From the NCBI RefSeq assembly GCF_905475465.1, contig NC_062251.1, positions 5,449,001-5,513,000 on the forward strand: 64,000 nucleotides of DNA. The letters are read 5' to 3'. Position numbers and translations under genes: made by a program. The first letter of the stretch is position 1; each line of letters starts with the position of its first letter. This DNA is from Pieris napi. Lineage: Eukaryota > Arthropoda > Insecta > Lepidoptera > Pieridae. This document shows, piece after piece, positions 36,101 through 42,100 of the stretch. Under the pieces are notes generated by a model that was given only the letters and a program-made list of their open reading frames with translations, was not told where the DNA came from and ran no database searches.

Positions 36101-36224
36101 ATTAAAACCCGCCAAATCAGATTCACAAAATGGCCGCCGTCGTGCCAAAAGCGTCGATCTACCAGCCGTACAAGTGCCAGTCAGAATAAAACAACTTGAA
36201 AACATTAATAAAGAGCAAACATAG
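2058..36224 (+). CDS. Long coiled-coil protein, 15 exons, 1086 aa, family not recognised
   Basis: Assembled by hand from consecutive GT/AG exons that keep one frame: 2058-3163, 9711-9862, 12839-12973, 14109-14251, 15112-15273, 20854-21090, 22048-22257, 23335-23512, 24548-24712, 25705-25830, 26399-26501, 30921-31052, 33062-33193, 33834-33916, 36028-36224. The sum is 3261 nt. Residues 1-369 are polar, Lys-rich then very acidic. Residues of about 370-1005 are almost unbroken Glu/Arg/Lys/Leu heptad-like coiled coil. The C-terminus has a basic patch (RRRAKSVDLP) and ends KEQT. KRVTF at residues 252-256 fits a PP1 docking RVxF motif (inference). No membrane segment is seen. AATAAA begins 6 nt after the stop. 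The acceptor of exon 14 could lie 3 nt further left without changing frame. A golgin-like, centrosomal or sperm structural protein are all possible; I cannot name it. Confidence 0.85.
3188..3438. mobile_element. TIR element (MITE), 251 bp
   Basis: Ends are inverted copies of AAAGAAAAAACTTTTTAACC GGATT(C/A)AAGTTATGTA. The core has GTGACCACGCACGCTGTAAA and GCGAAACGTCGG. It starts 25 nt after the first donor of the coiled-coil gene. A relative spans 56585-57010. Confidence 0.7.
4115..4439. mobile_element. MITE with long terminal inverted repeats
   Basis: AAAAAATCACGTCAAATTAT at the left is inverted as AATTTGACGTGATTTTTT at the right. AAGTGTTGCC/GGCAACACTT extends the arms to about 55 nt. In intron 1. 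Confidence 0.65.
5210..5679. mobile_element. Pogo/Tigger-like MITE with TA target site
   Basis: Left TAGTGTAAACTCTTTATAAC and right ATAAACAGTTTACACTG are inverted, with TA at 5208-5209 and 5680-5681. A second inner pair (CGTTATA) strengthens the arms. No transposase frame. Confidence 0.55.
5700..6700. other. Part of intron 1 without recognisable features
   Basis: AT-rich and non-coding on both strands; no repeat ends were recognised. Confidence 0.5.
6710..7395. repeat. Degenerate tandem repeat in intron 1
   Basis: About five units of 130-210 bp, each with a TTTTGGCGC-like start, GTCTTGTACTGAAT-like middle and GCGCGGGAA-like end (near 6715, 6925, 7085, 7213, 7350). Units have diverged strongly. 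Confidence 0.45.
7731..7900. mobile_element. Short MITE, 170 bp
   Basis: AAAGTTTGGTCCCTGTGG is inverted as CCACAGGGACCAAACTTT. Internal GAGCGAGGAAAGCACCAGCT recurs at 27130, and diverged ends at 37910. Confidence 0.65.
8705..8880 (+). repeat. LINE 3' UTR-type repeat
   Basis: Shares ATCATTTAATCAT, GGTAACACATTGTACACTTA and CTCAAATCAAGGGCGTAGAA with copies at 14634-14780 and 46977-47090. No coding content. Probably the 3' end of a LINE family. Confidence 0.5.
9238..9662 (+). mobile_element. R1-clade LINE, 3' end only
   Basis: The frame at 9250-9528 has YLHRFRVRQSAACPCDDA and ETVLHVLTDCPMYG, the Cys/His C-terminal domain of R1-type LINEs. A short 3' UTR with a hairpin (CCGACGACTATATAGTCGG) and a poly-A follow. 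AAGGCATCAA at 9228-9237 and 9663-9672 is the target-site duplication. 5' truncated. The insertion ends 48 nt before exon 2 of the coiled-coil gene. Confidence 0.85.
10205..10640. repeat. Single copy of the TATCACTTAACATCAG-type repeat, long form
   Basis: GAGGCTCATCTGATGTTAAG, CAAGTGCGTTGCCGACC, then TCTTGAAGGACCCTAAGTCG, as at 50660-50880. In intron 2. Confidence 0.55.
10915..11477. mobile_element. hAT-like non-autonomous element
   Basis: TAGGGATGCAT at the left and ATGCATCCCTA at the right are perfect inverted ends. The subterminal parts are rich in GGTATCGGTATCGG and CCGATATATCGG. I could not fix an 8-bp duplication. Confidence 0.55.
11741..12100 (-). mobile_element. Hook-ended element, short subfamily
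   Basis: Terminal segment GTGCGTGTACTTATGTACGC, hook GAAGTTATACTTC (11766), core with AGACTGGAAAAGGAGTCATT, and head hook GAAGTATAACTTC (12086). Same family as 22298-22668 and 60802-61148. Confidence 0.7.
12268..12393. repeat. Inverted pair of SINE-B heads
   Basis: A forward head (CAGTGTTGGCCTGGTGACTT) is followed by an inverted head (GAGAGTCGCACGCTCGACCC AAGCCAACCCTG). It directly abuts the 20-bp minisatellite. Confidence 0.55.
12394..12774. repeat. 20-bp minisatellite, about 19 copies
   Basis: Unit TTATTATAAAATTCAAAAGC with AATAAAAAAGC variants; each unit holds AAGCTT across its junction. It ends 65 nt before exon 3 of the coiled-coil gene. Confidence 0.9.
13209..13795 (+). mobile_element. 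Hook-ended element, second family with three heads
   Basis: Heads GAAGTGAAACTTC (13209) and GAAGTCAAACTTC (13284, 13392), each followed by CTTTATCGG. The end hook GAAGTTTCACTTC (13746) leads to GTGTACACCTAGTACAC, a hairpin, and a T-run. The relative at 53309-53809 has two heads. Confidence 0.7.
14815..14967. repeat. Inverted pair of SINE-B heads
   Basis: GTGTTGGCCTAGTGATCACA forward, and GAGAGTCGCACGCTGAGGGC ACTGGGCCATCACTGCT inverted: the same fold-back layout as 12268-12393. Confidence 0.55.
15949..18951 (-). CDS. LINE ORF2, endonuclease and reverse transcriptase, about 1000 aa
   Basis: AP-type endonuclease: TINCRSLRTPEKLEEL, GISEMRR, MGDFNGQIG, NTDHRMVRATL. Reverse transcriptase: YRPISLMSNIYKVFSK, QAGFRRNFSTIDHI, GVRQGDPISPKLFSAV, and the active site LRFADDLIIF. 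The C-terminus has ILPCLLYGCQTWALTEH, WRWTGHMMRE and GRQAKRWEDDVQKIAG, typical of RTE-like arthropod LINEs. The frame is intact. The marked first codon is TTG. There is no ATG in frame before residue 94, which lies past the catalytic Asn and Glu, so initiation must be unusual. Confidence 0.9.
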   Translation of the reverse strand: MNIGKRKTRHTYNINNTSTKHHAPPSRLVIVGENDHDPLKVKNNVNVNTHTKKKTNDIQIATINCRSLRTPEKLEELELAIQEIKWDIIGISEMRRFGEHIEDHGKYILYHKGETPGMYGIGFMIKRHLINKIEEIRGITERIAILNIKLNIEKEEDWSIIQAYSPTESIKKEDITKIEKFYEDLQNTIETAYKNVIIMGDFNGQIGTQNIGEELSIGSYGFGTRSKNGTRLVNFSLQNRLSILNSFYKKKLRNKWTWISPNGLYKNEIDFIMTNNRKIFKDVSVIHNLNFNTDHRMVRATLTGIRPKKTRRFYNKYAVIQYKGEPEVLLNNLQISMDSKEGVSIQEKYNKLLNQLKTIPGKVNTNSKKKVSLKSKQLLLKRKELLQEKKTKDNRRKIAEISKSISKELRNERKTKRSNTMKNYIEKTGGIKKALKELNRKKDWILNIKKKDGKITEKRPEILKAATEFYRNLYHSQKLGQVVREYDASTDEEEIPEILNEETIKAISTQKNDKAPGSDLITNEILKITSPVIGPMLTNIFNEIIKTENIPEDWTKSTIILLHKKGDKGDISNYRPISLMSNIYKVFSKIILLRITNILEENQPKEQAGFRRNFSTIDHIHTLRQILQKYKEYNKSYYLGFVDFNKAFDTLEHGYIWDALKIQGVQTKYIRLLRNVYTKSTAQVKLQTIGEEFPIMRGVRQGDPISPKLFSAVLEIIFRNLDWTNEGLNINGENLSHLRFADDLIIFSENSRSLEMMLQQLADVSDKAGLSMNLNKTKIMTNSSQTDTIKVNNEQIEYVQEYVYLGQLISTEGCMEKEIERRVTNTWKRYWSLSEVMKNKDMPRKEKRKVFNMCILPCLLYGCQTWALTEHLANKIKVCQNSIERSTLGVKRKDREKLIDIKSKTKFKNAYTTYKQLKWRWTGHMMREKQEKWTKLITEWYPLDGKRHRGRQAKRWEDDVQKIAGSTWTRTAKMRKDWRALEEAFVGRQVVSELPFADSQ
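18955..19701 (-). CDS. LINE ORF1, coiled coil plus RNA-binding-like domain, 248 aa
   Basis: Residues 1-75 are a heptad-rich coiled coil (ENVEKDLETLKRAKKQ). Residues 75-190 carry NLIVFGIKEDENSN, RPTLVSFVNEWKKNEIMKMK and IAYLKFDKIIIKG, the pattern of an L1-ORF1p-type RRM/C-terminal domain. The tail is basic and Asn/Ser-rich. Such proteins coat LINE RNA as a trimeric chaperone. No breaks. It ends TAA and is followed in the same frame by ORF2. Confidence 0.8.
   Translation of the reverse strand: MDVQFQLLFDKVKNEMQKQTTELQTSITNKIMERMDEKLQPIIAENKILKTKLENVEKDLETLKRAKKQNNLIVFGIKEDENSNLELLQKVKKVLKTDLSINIEDHDVNNIYRIGKAGDKSRPTLVSFVNEWKKNEIMKMKKNLKDVYISEDYTKEVLEKRKTLQPQLIEERKKGNIAYLKFDKIIIKGKSNTSNGKRRRETSTSPENNNQPRKQQTFMPSNANRLNAFDLMRTRSNSLPSNSLDNKQ
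21195..22005. repeat. Tandem array of a lepidopteran interspersed repeat, about 7 units
   Basis: Units of 100-120 bp with GGCCGGCAACGCACTC, GGGTCTATAGACGGT and TATCATTTAACATCAGGTGA. The 166-codon minus frame across it is a by-product of the regular unit. It ends 43 nt before exon 7. Confidence 0.85.
22298..22668 (+). mobile_element. Hook-ended element, short subfamily
   Basis: The head hook is decayed (GAATTTATACTTC). The core is near identical to 11741-12100 in reverse. The end hook GAAGTATAACTTC (22621) is followed by TACGCGCGTACATAAGTACA and a T-run. In intron 7. Confidence 0.7.
22908..23154 (+). mobile_element. tRNA-derived SINE (family A)
   Basis: Head CTCATAGCCTAGCGGTCTTA and GGGTTCGATTCCCGGTTCGA are A and B boxes. 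The body is GGAGGGTTGTGCGGTACCGG and the end is GCTAATGCACAAATCGTGCC. Near-identical copies at 52333 and 58524. Confidence 0.8.
23155..23309 (-). mobile_element. CR1-like LINE fragment next to exon 8
   Basis: Minus-strand reading gives SNSFLGKGILFFNKI and IKEKLCKKAYYKVN. Homology stops about 25 nt before exon 8 of the coiled-coil gene (23335). Confidence 0.65.
23997..24520 (-). mobile_element. Hook-ended element, third family, ends 28 nt before exon 9
   Basis: The left end (+) is GTGCGTACAAAGTACACATG with CAGAAGTGAAAC. The head hook on the right is GAAGTTTCACTTC (24507), preceded by CATGCGCCTAA. The same terminal segment appears alone at 28803-28850. Confidence 0.5.
24807..25482 (+). mobile_element. 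Hook-ended element, long subfamily with three tandem heads
   Basis: Three heads of 106 bp start at 24807, 24913 and 25019, each GAAGTTATACTTCTTTAGGC to AGAATGAAGTT. A core with GCACGCCGCCTCTGTTCACT follows, then end hook GAAGTATAACTTC (25432) and terminal GTAC...GTAC hairpin plus T-run. In intron 9. Confidence 0.75.
25500..25659 (-). mobile_element. Helitron 5' fragment
   Basis: Minus strand starts TCCTACTAATATTATAAACG followed by GCGAAAGTTTGTAAGTATGG, a typical lepidopteran Helitron 5' end. It ends 45 nt before exon 10 of the coiled-coil gene. Confidence 0.55.
25862..25975 (+). repeat. SINE-B 3' fragment
   Basis: AGGCACAGAAGGCTGATCAC through GAGGCCCAGACCTAAAAG and GTAGTGCCACTGATC; the head is missing. 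Confidence 0.6.
25976..26320. repeat. Tandem array of the same repeat, about 3 units
   Basis: 118-bp units with TATCACTTAACATCAGATGA and AGGCCGGCAACGCACTTG. In intron 10, independent of the array at 21195-22005 (different unit variant). Confidence 0.85.
26798..27041 (-). mobile_element. Helitron 3' fragment
   Basis: Matches the CTAG end and adjoining 240 nt of the Helitron at 27491-28080; the 5' half is missing and another repeat begins near 27050. Confidence 0.65.
27286..27376. repeat. Fold-back repeat
   Basis: GGGCTTGAGACATCACTTTT CGACGGTCTTGACCCACTAA is inverted after a 17-nt loop as TTAGTGGGTCAAGACC...CTCAAGCCC. A single arm-like piece appears near 35930. Confidence 0.6.
27491..28080 (-). 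mobile_element. Non-autonomous Helitron, 590 bp
   Basis: On the minus strand it starts TCTATACTAATATTATAAAG after an A and ends GCCGAGTCTTCTAG before a T. It lies in intron 11. A truncated sister ends at 26798 and a plus-strand relative is at 36395-36991. Confidence 0.8.
28300..28720 (+). mobile_element. CR1-like LINE, C-terminal and 3' UTR fragment
   Basis: The frame at 28307-28579 encodes RTRLFISNSFLGKGILFF, FKKCIKEKLCKKAYYKVN and DYLVDKIAW before its stop. This is the common C-terminal block of CR1-like LINEs in insects. Pieces recur at 23155-23309 and 63033-63180. Confidence 0.65.
28803..28850 (+). repeat. Isolated terminal segment of a hook-ended element
   Basis: AAAGAAGTTTCACTTCTGAC then ATGTGTACTTTGTACTCAC, the reverse complement of the end at 23997. 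No matching head was found upstream. Confidence 0.45.
29413..29515 (+). pseudogene. 5' truncated 5S rRNA copy
   Basis: Identical to the neighbouring 5S from AATACACCGG to the end except one change (CCTGAGAAC for CCTGGGAAC). The first ~20 nt and about 30 nt of upstream spacer are missing. Its leader matches the leader of the second copy (GGGGGCTAGACGGA), so the two are tandem units. The T-run terminator is kept. Confidence 0.8.
29694..29812 (+). rRNA. 5S ribosomal RNA, full length
   Basis: 119 nt matching insect 5S: CGTCCATACCACGTTGAATA near the start, ACACCGGTTCTCGTCCGATC, GTACTTGGATGGGTGACCGC, and an end at GATGTTGGCT followed by a T-run that would stop Pol III. GGGCGAGGTC and CACCTCGTG carry a paired change from the usual GCG/CGC (family knowledge, from memory). 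The third base is G where C is usual, which breaks one pair of helix I. It lies in intron 11 of the coiled-coil gene on the same strand. It could be expressed or a recent pseudogene. Confidence 0.85.
29935..30780. other. AT-rich part of intron 11
   Basis: No frame or repeat ends. ATTCTAAATTCAAA and ATTCCAAATTCAAA recur five or so times between 30520 and 30770, a weak irregular repeat. Confidence 0.4.
30808..30872 (+). repeat. SINE-A 3' end with poly-A
   Basis: CTTGACACTGGCTAATGCAC AAACCGTGCCAGAGCCATAA then an A-run. 5' truncated, about 50 nt before exon 12. Confidence 0.6.
31266..31783. mobile_element. PIF/Harbinger-like MITE with TTA target site
   Basis: CGCCCGAACCCAATAA at the left and TTATTGGGTTCGGGCG at the right are inverted; TTA lies on both sides (31263-31265, 31784-31786). 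In intron 12. Confidence 0.65.
31932..32110 (+). pseudogene. Possible frame-shifted transposase N-terminus
   Basis: ATG at 31932 opens a 13-codon frame. A second ATG at 31982 opens 42 codons (MDNYFVKEKEDSKLLIQNIN). Upstream codons of the second frame stay open back to RARDMIIK, as if one frameshift split a single frame. It is too short to classify. Confidence 0.25.
32206..32511. mobile_element. Fold-back MITE with inverted arms of about 115-120 bp
   Basis: Left arm from CGTAAAATTGTAAACACCG through CTCGCGAGAT to ATTATTATTCGGTAG is repeated in reverse at the right (from CTACCGAATAATAATACG), with few mismatches. The loop is about 70 nt. Confidence 0.75.
33248..33645 (+). mobile_element. Palindrome-ended non-autonomous element without 5S
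   Basis: Starts GGAACGAAGTTCCTTA and ends GGAACTTCGTTCCTACC with GGTGTCCC, the same ends as the 5S-bearing element. It lies in intron 13, 55 nt after exon 13. The core is unrelated to 5S. No coding frame of note. Confidence 0.5.
33650..33740. repeat. Short copy of the same interspersed repeat
   Basis: GCAGGAGGCTCACCTGATGT, GATACCGCCGCCCATGGACA, CGCGAGTGCGTTGCCGGC. Similar shorter fragments at 15484-15600 and 63258-63340. Confidence 0.6.
33989..34345. repeat. Repeat with inverted AGCTATTGCATAG ends
   Basis: AAGCTATTGCATAG (34012) is inverted as CTATGCAATAGCTT near 34330. Tandem-like CTCTAACGCGTAT(T/C)GGCCGC occurs twice inside. In intron 14. Confidence 0.45.
34729..35027 (+). repeat. Interspersed repeat, inverse of 675-1003
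   Basis: GCAGGGCTGGCAAAATGCCA, CTAAGAGACGAGGCCTATGG, GGGCCCCAGATGGTGTAGTT. The 121-codon frame over it is not a gene. In intron 14. Confidence 0.6.
35453..35735 (+). mobile_element. tRNA-derived SINE (family B)
   Basis: GTGTTAGCCTAGTGGCTTCA head, GGTTCGATCCC B box, GACGGCGTGTGTCAAGCACT body, AAATCTGAGGCGAAGACCTA end. In intron 14. Confidence 0.75.
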
Positions 36225-36394
36225 ATTATAATAAACTGTATCGCAATTTTTAATCTATATACGAATTGTCTGTGGTACGATTTAAATAAGTATACGATTA
36301 TATAAGCTGTGTAATTGTTACTTTGACTCCGACTTTGTATGCGTAAATATAAATATATACCTACAATACAACGTTTTTCCTTTATTTCCTCATT

Positions 36395-36991
36395 TCTATA
36401 CTAATATTATGAAGAGGAAAGGATTGATTTTTTGTTTGTTTGAAATGAATAGGCTCCGAAACTACTGGACCGATTTCAAAAATTCTTTCACCGTTGGCAA
36501 GTTACACTATTCCCGAGTGACATAGGCTATGTTTCATTTTCAAAAAAAATAGGAATGCTTACTTAAACTTGAATAATCTAACCCAAGGTGTAAAAAAAAT
36601 AAACAAAAAACTTCCTTCAATCGCGTGCGCTGCGAAAACTATTAGTAAATTCAATTTTTCAGGACACATCACTATCTATAAGAAATGTCACGACAGCTTG
36701 TCTATATCTTTTATAGTTACGTCACAATAAGCGTCCTTTTATTAAATTTTTTAAATTTAAATTTTTTTTATTTAATTAAAATACCACCGCTAGAAAAGGC
36801 TCTTTATTCGTAACTAGGTATTGATCCTTATCAAAAAAATTACCAACGTTTCACATAAACTACACTTTAATGGCATGTCCACCAAAAAAGCATGGTGGAT
36901 TGGTGTTCTCCTGCCTTTTCTCTCGAATAGTTTACTACTATGTAATATAACAAAAATCTTAGCCACAGCAACGCTTGGTCGAGTCTACTAG
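36395..36991 (+). mobile_element. Non-autonomous Helitron, 597 bp
   Basis: Starts TCTATACTAATATTATGAAG and ends TTGGTCGAGTCTACTAG before a T. Same family as 27491-28080. Its 5' neighbour is T rather than A. It inserted 171 bp after the stop of the coiled-coil gene. Confidence 0.75.
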
Positions 36992-37433
36992 TAGTTTATA
37001 AAAATCGGTTATCTGTAAAGTCGGTTTACTGACGATAGTTGAACGTGACAACGTCATAAGAAAATACTGAATGGTTGCATTTTTCAAAAGAAAATTTTAA
37101 TTTTATTTGTTTGATAGATATTTTGTATGGATATTGAGAAGGAGGTAAATGGAAATCACAATTGAATTGATCAAGTTATTTAATTATTATAGTTACTTAT
37201 GGTGCGTTCCACTAAGCGCTCACGACGATCAAAATGCTCCTTTAGCCATTCCACATACCGACCGCGGTCGTTGTGGTCACGGCGAAAACGTCACTCATGA
37301 CGTTATGACTAATGCTCACGCAACGCTCACAACGACCCATCTAAAGAGGTGGGTCGTTGTGAACGTTGAGAATAATTTGGCGCAATTTTTGAAATTTTGT
37401 TTTGAAATATGACAAATAATAATATTATTATAT

Positions 37434-37661
37434 TCAAAGCTTAAAGATGGCGACAAGAAAAATCACATTTTCATAGTCAATAATACGTGGCCTAAGTTGT
37501 CGGTTTTCACGATTATAATTTTTTATAATTGCATCCCATTCTTCATCTGAGCTAGATGAACTAGTTTCTGGAGCTTTATTGCGATGCATAAGCAAATATC
37601 CAACTGCCGTCAAAGCCATTTCGATTATATTTAAACTTAAGTTGTTTGATAACTTCACCAA
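37434..37661 (-). pseudogene. HARBI1-like N-terminal fragment
   Basis: The 75-codon frame has MALTAVGYLLMHRNK, an acidic-serine stretch, then NRQLRPRIIDYENV, which resembles the RPR..NY segment at the start of Harbinger transposases. It ends before any catalytic residue. The flanking GGTGCGTTCCACTAAGCGCT suggests a transposon end near 37200. Confidence 0.35.
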
Positions 37662-38101
37662 AATTATTTATAAAATATTCAATTATTCTTCACTTTTAAC
37701 ATAAATAAATTTAAGTCACAAATATTAAAACTTATTGTTTATGATTACCTAACCTCCTTAAAATTCTACTATTTTCAAACTTGACATTTGTAATATTTAC
37801 AAATTAAATTAGTTAATTAATTAATTACTAATTAATTTAATTAGTTAGTTATTATGTCAATTTTGCACTTCAAGCCTAAAATTAGTCTACAAAAAAATTA
37901 ACAAATATTGGTCTCTGTGGTGTAACTTTAAAGTTGGCAACACTTCGCTGTACCGTATCAGATGGACTTTTTGGCGGGAAGTCAAACTAAGCGGGTGTTT
38001 TAAATTTTGCGTTTTTTCAATAATTAATTTTTTTGTATATAATTGTTCTTTTTTTTTCTGTAAATAGAAAATTTGTAACATTTTGTGAATAGTAGATAAT
38101 A

Positions 38102-39178
38102 ATGAGTGAAAACAGCGCCGGGGGGCGGGCCCCCGGTGACAAAGACGCCAAGAAAAGAAAATTAGAGGTGACTAATGAAAACTATAAAGTGTTCACTAAA
38201 CCAAATTATAAAAGACAATTTCCAGACAACCACAGCACGGATTGTGTGGTTTATGTGGAATCCCAAGAAGATGAAAAGTTAGGGAACAAAAATCCCATCA
38301 CGTTAACTAAATTATTCACGGACAATGTTAAAGGAATAGTGGGAGTACACCGAGTGAATGCTCACAAAATCGGCATCACTTTTAAAAAACCAGCTCCGGC
38401 CAATAATTTCCTAAAACTGGACAGTTTTTTAGGAAGACACAAATTTAAAGCTTTTGTTCCATCTCACCTGACTGAAGCGACGGGCGTCATACGATATGTG
38501 CCCAAGGAGCTAACAAATGCGGAAATATATAAGAACATAATGTGCGACACGGAAGTGATTTCCGTTAAAAGATTCATGAAAAAAGTTGACGGAAAACTGG
38601 TCCCGCTCGGCACGATTTCAGTGACTTTTGCTGCCACAACGCTGCCCCAATATGCATATATACAGATGTTCAGATACCCGATCCACACCTACATTCCACC
38701 ACTGCTGCAATGCTTCAGATGTTTCAAATTCAATCACTCAGCTCGAGTTTGTCGCGGAGAGCAAATGTGCTCGTCATGTTCCGGCCGGCACTCCTACAAG
38801 GAGTGTGATGTAGATGAAATTATATGTATTAACTGTAATGGCAATCATTTGGCAATCTCCAGGGATTGCCCCATTAAAAAGAAGAAAATGGAGGAAAAAA
38901 AGAATAAATATCTTAATCTCAACAGAAGTTATGCCACTGTGGTGAGTACAGCTCCCATAGCCCCTCAGATGTTAGACCCTAAAGAGTTTCCGGCTATTAC
39001 TAAGCCAAACAATAAAAATGTGACTACAGGCCCGTTCAATGCACAACAAATTCTCAATAACGACATTATCATTAATGCCATAGTAAAATCACTTATTACT
39101 CTGGGTAATGATAAAAACGACACACCCATTACAAATAAAAAAATTAAAGAAATACTTTTAGCTAATTTATTAAACTAA
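38102..39178 (+). CDS. LINE ORF1, gag-like nucleocapsid with zinc knuckles, 358 aa
   Basis: A basic N-terminus (KDAKKRKLEV), a central RNA-binding-like region, then three Cys/His knuckles: CFRCFKFNHSARVC, CSSCSGRHSYKEC and CINCNGNHLAISRDC (about residues 203-261). This is the usual arrangement of ORF1 in I- and Jockey-group LINEs, where the protein packs the element RNA. The C-terminus carries a Lys-rich stretch (KKKKMEEKKNK). No breaks. It ends TAA, with ORF2 starting 3 nt later in the same frame. Confidence 0.85.
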   Translation: MSENSAGGRAPGDKDAKKRKLEVTNENYKVFTKPNYKRQFPDNHSTDCVVYVESQEDEKLGNKNPITLTKLFTDNVKGIVGVHRVNAHKIGITFKKPAPANNFLKLDSFLGRHKFKAFVPSHLTEATGVIRYVPKELTNAEIYKNIMCDTEVISVKRFMKKVDGKLVPLGTISVTFAATTLPQYAYIQMFRYPIHTYIPPLLQCFRCFKFNHSARVCRGEQMCSSCSGRHSYKECDVDEIICINCNGNHLAISRDCPIKKKKMEEKKNKYLNLNRSYATVVSTAPIAPQMLDPKEFPAITKPNNKNVTTGPFNAQQILNNDIIINAIVKSLITLGNDKNDTPITNKKIKEILLANLLN

Positions 39179-39181
39179 ATA

Positions 39182-42100
39182 ATGGATACATTTTTAAACA
39201 TAGCACAGTTTAATATACAAAGCTTACAGAGTAAGAAAGCCTTATTGAATAATTTTTTATCGAAACATAATATTGATATCTGTTTATTAAATGAAACTTG
39301 GCTTAAAAGCACTAGTATAATTCCAAACTTTGCACCATATAATTTTATATATAAAAATTCAGTTAATACCCATAATGGTGTGGGTATACTAATCAAACAA
39401 AATTTACAGTATGATATAGTTAACACTACTTTTCATGAATCCGTTCAAAATATCTGTGTAGCTGTAGAAACATCTATGGGCAAATTGCACATTCTTTGTG
39501 TATATTGCCCTCACAATAGTGATGTCAACAGGTTTAATATTCGCACAATGAAAAAGGTTTTACTTGAAGTACCTAAGCCATGTATAATAATGGGAGATCT
39601 AAATGCACACCATATAGTTTTTGGATGTCAATCAAATAATAGTAGAGGCAATAGTTTATACAATCTCATTGATGAACTAGACTTGTGTATTTTGAATGAT
39701 GGGAGTGCTACAACTGTTCAAATTCCAAACAGAAATGCATCTGCTATTGATGTTACTTTGGTTAACCCAGCAATAGCTCCTCTTTGTGAATGGCGAATTC
39801 ATGATGATTCAATGGGCAGCTACCACTATCCAACTCAGGTTGTTGTCAATGTAAAACCATCCACATATGAAGTCCGGCCTGTGGAAGAAAAATACATATA
39901 TTGTAAGGCTGATTGGACTGAATATTATAATTTATCTGAAACATCTTTTTGTCAGTTAGACACTGAAAATACAGAACCAATTGCTTTATACAATAATTTT
40001 ATAAATATTTTGTGTGACATCAGATCAATTACTATACCTAAACAAAAGTCTAGACAAACTGTGAAAGTCATGAGGAAACCTGTTCCCTGGTGGAACCAAA
40101 CATGTGATGATGCAGTTCGAAAGTCCAAAAAAGCCCTGATACAGTATAGAGCTTCACCTAGCATTTCTAATTTTATAGAGTACAAAAAAGCAGATGCTCA
40201 AAAGAAAAGAATACTTAAAGAAGAAAGTATTAATTCGTGGCACAACTTATGTAGTAGTTTCAATAGAATGACACCTGTTTCTAGAATATGGGGTTACATG
40301 AAAAGGTTCAAGAGAATAGGTTCATGTCATGATAGATTTTTCAATGATGAATGGGTGCCTTCATTCCTAGATAACATCTCTGATTCAAATCAAATAAATT
40401 TAAACAATGTAAGTGGTATTTTAAATGATTCATCTGAAAATAACAGTAATTCCTTTCTGAATAAACCATTTACATTAAATGAATTGTACATATCCCTCAA
40501 AAGCAGAAAAGATACAACACCAGGGTTGGATAATATACCATATATTTTAATTAAAGAACTACATCCTAATGCTATAGAAATCTTATTAAATATTTATAAT
40601 ATACTATGGGAAAACTTGTTAATACCAGATTCATGGAAAACTCAGTGCATCATTCCCATCTTAAAGCCAAATAAAACTGCAAATAATCCATCATCATACA
40701 GACCCATTTCATTATCATCGTGTTTAGGTAAACTCTTTGAGAACATGCTAAAGATTAGATTAGATTATTTTGCTGAATCGGAAGGAAAGTTACCAGATAT
40801 TCAGTTTGGATTCAGGAAAGGTAGAAGTTGCTCTGAAAGCTTTGTATCTTTCATTGCTGATCTCAAAAAAGCTAAGATTAGTCACTCTAATGTTGTTTGT
40901 GTCTTCTTAGATGTTAAGGGTGCATTTGATAATGTTGATATTGAGAGCCTAATCAAAATTTTACATAAATTGAGTATACCAGGAAAAACTCTAAATTGGA
41001 TTTTCAATTTCCTGCACAACAGGACTATATATGTTAAATTTAATAATAAGTTACATGGACCTAAACAGGCCAATAAAGGAACAATGCAAGGTGCAACTTT
41101 GTCACCATTGTTGTATAACTTGTATACATCACAAATACTGGATTATGTAAATATACCCCAGGTTAAAATATTGCAATTTGCAGATGACTTACTTTTGTAT
41201 AGTGAAAATCAAAGTTTAAACATAGCGGTTAATAGCATAAACACTGCATTAAATAAACTTCAGACTTATTACAGAAATTTTTTGAAATTAGAAATAAGTT
41301 CAGAGAAAAGCTCAGTTTTAGTATTCAGTAAAGATCCATTTGCACACACTGTAAATATTTCCTATAACAATGATAAAATCCCTATAGTTAATCACCATAA
41401 ATTTCTTGGTGTAGTAGTGGATGACAAATTAAAATTTGATAAACACATTCAGTACATATGCCAAAATGCCATGAAAAGCATTAATGTAATGAGAAGTTTG
41501 GCAGGTACTTTTTGGGGTTCAGATCCAAAAACTTTGAACATGCTGTACATAAGCATAGTCAGAAGTCATTTTGACTACAGTTCCTTAGCTTATATGAATG
41601 CAAATAGTACATTACTAAGAAAACTGGATGTGATACAAAATATTGGACTGAGAGTAATAAGTGGAGCTATGCGCACCACTCCTATAAACAGTATGGAAGT
41701 AGAAAACTGTATACCTCCACTGTGCTTGCGACGCTTACAGTTGGCTGAGCGATTTTGTTTGAAGGAGCTGGCAAATGAGAACAGTGTTATTCTTGGTAGA
41801 GTCTCTTATCCTGTAGAAATAACTCAGTCAATTGAAGCAAGCAGCATCTCAATAAATACACTGATTTCAGGCTTGTTACCTGAAATTCCAACCATAATGT
41901 CATATATTAAAAACTTGACAAATAATATGCTCACAAGTAATAAGTGGCCAATTTACAATAGCCCTTATAACTCTTTACTGAACTACTTAAATATTCAATG
42001 TAATTTAGACTCTGTTAAAAATAAGTTTGACTTTTTACAATTTCTAAGTGATAAATCAGAGTTTTATATTATATATACTGATGGTTCCAAATGTGAGACT

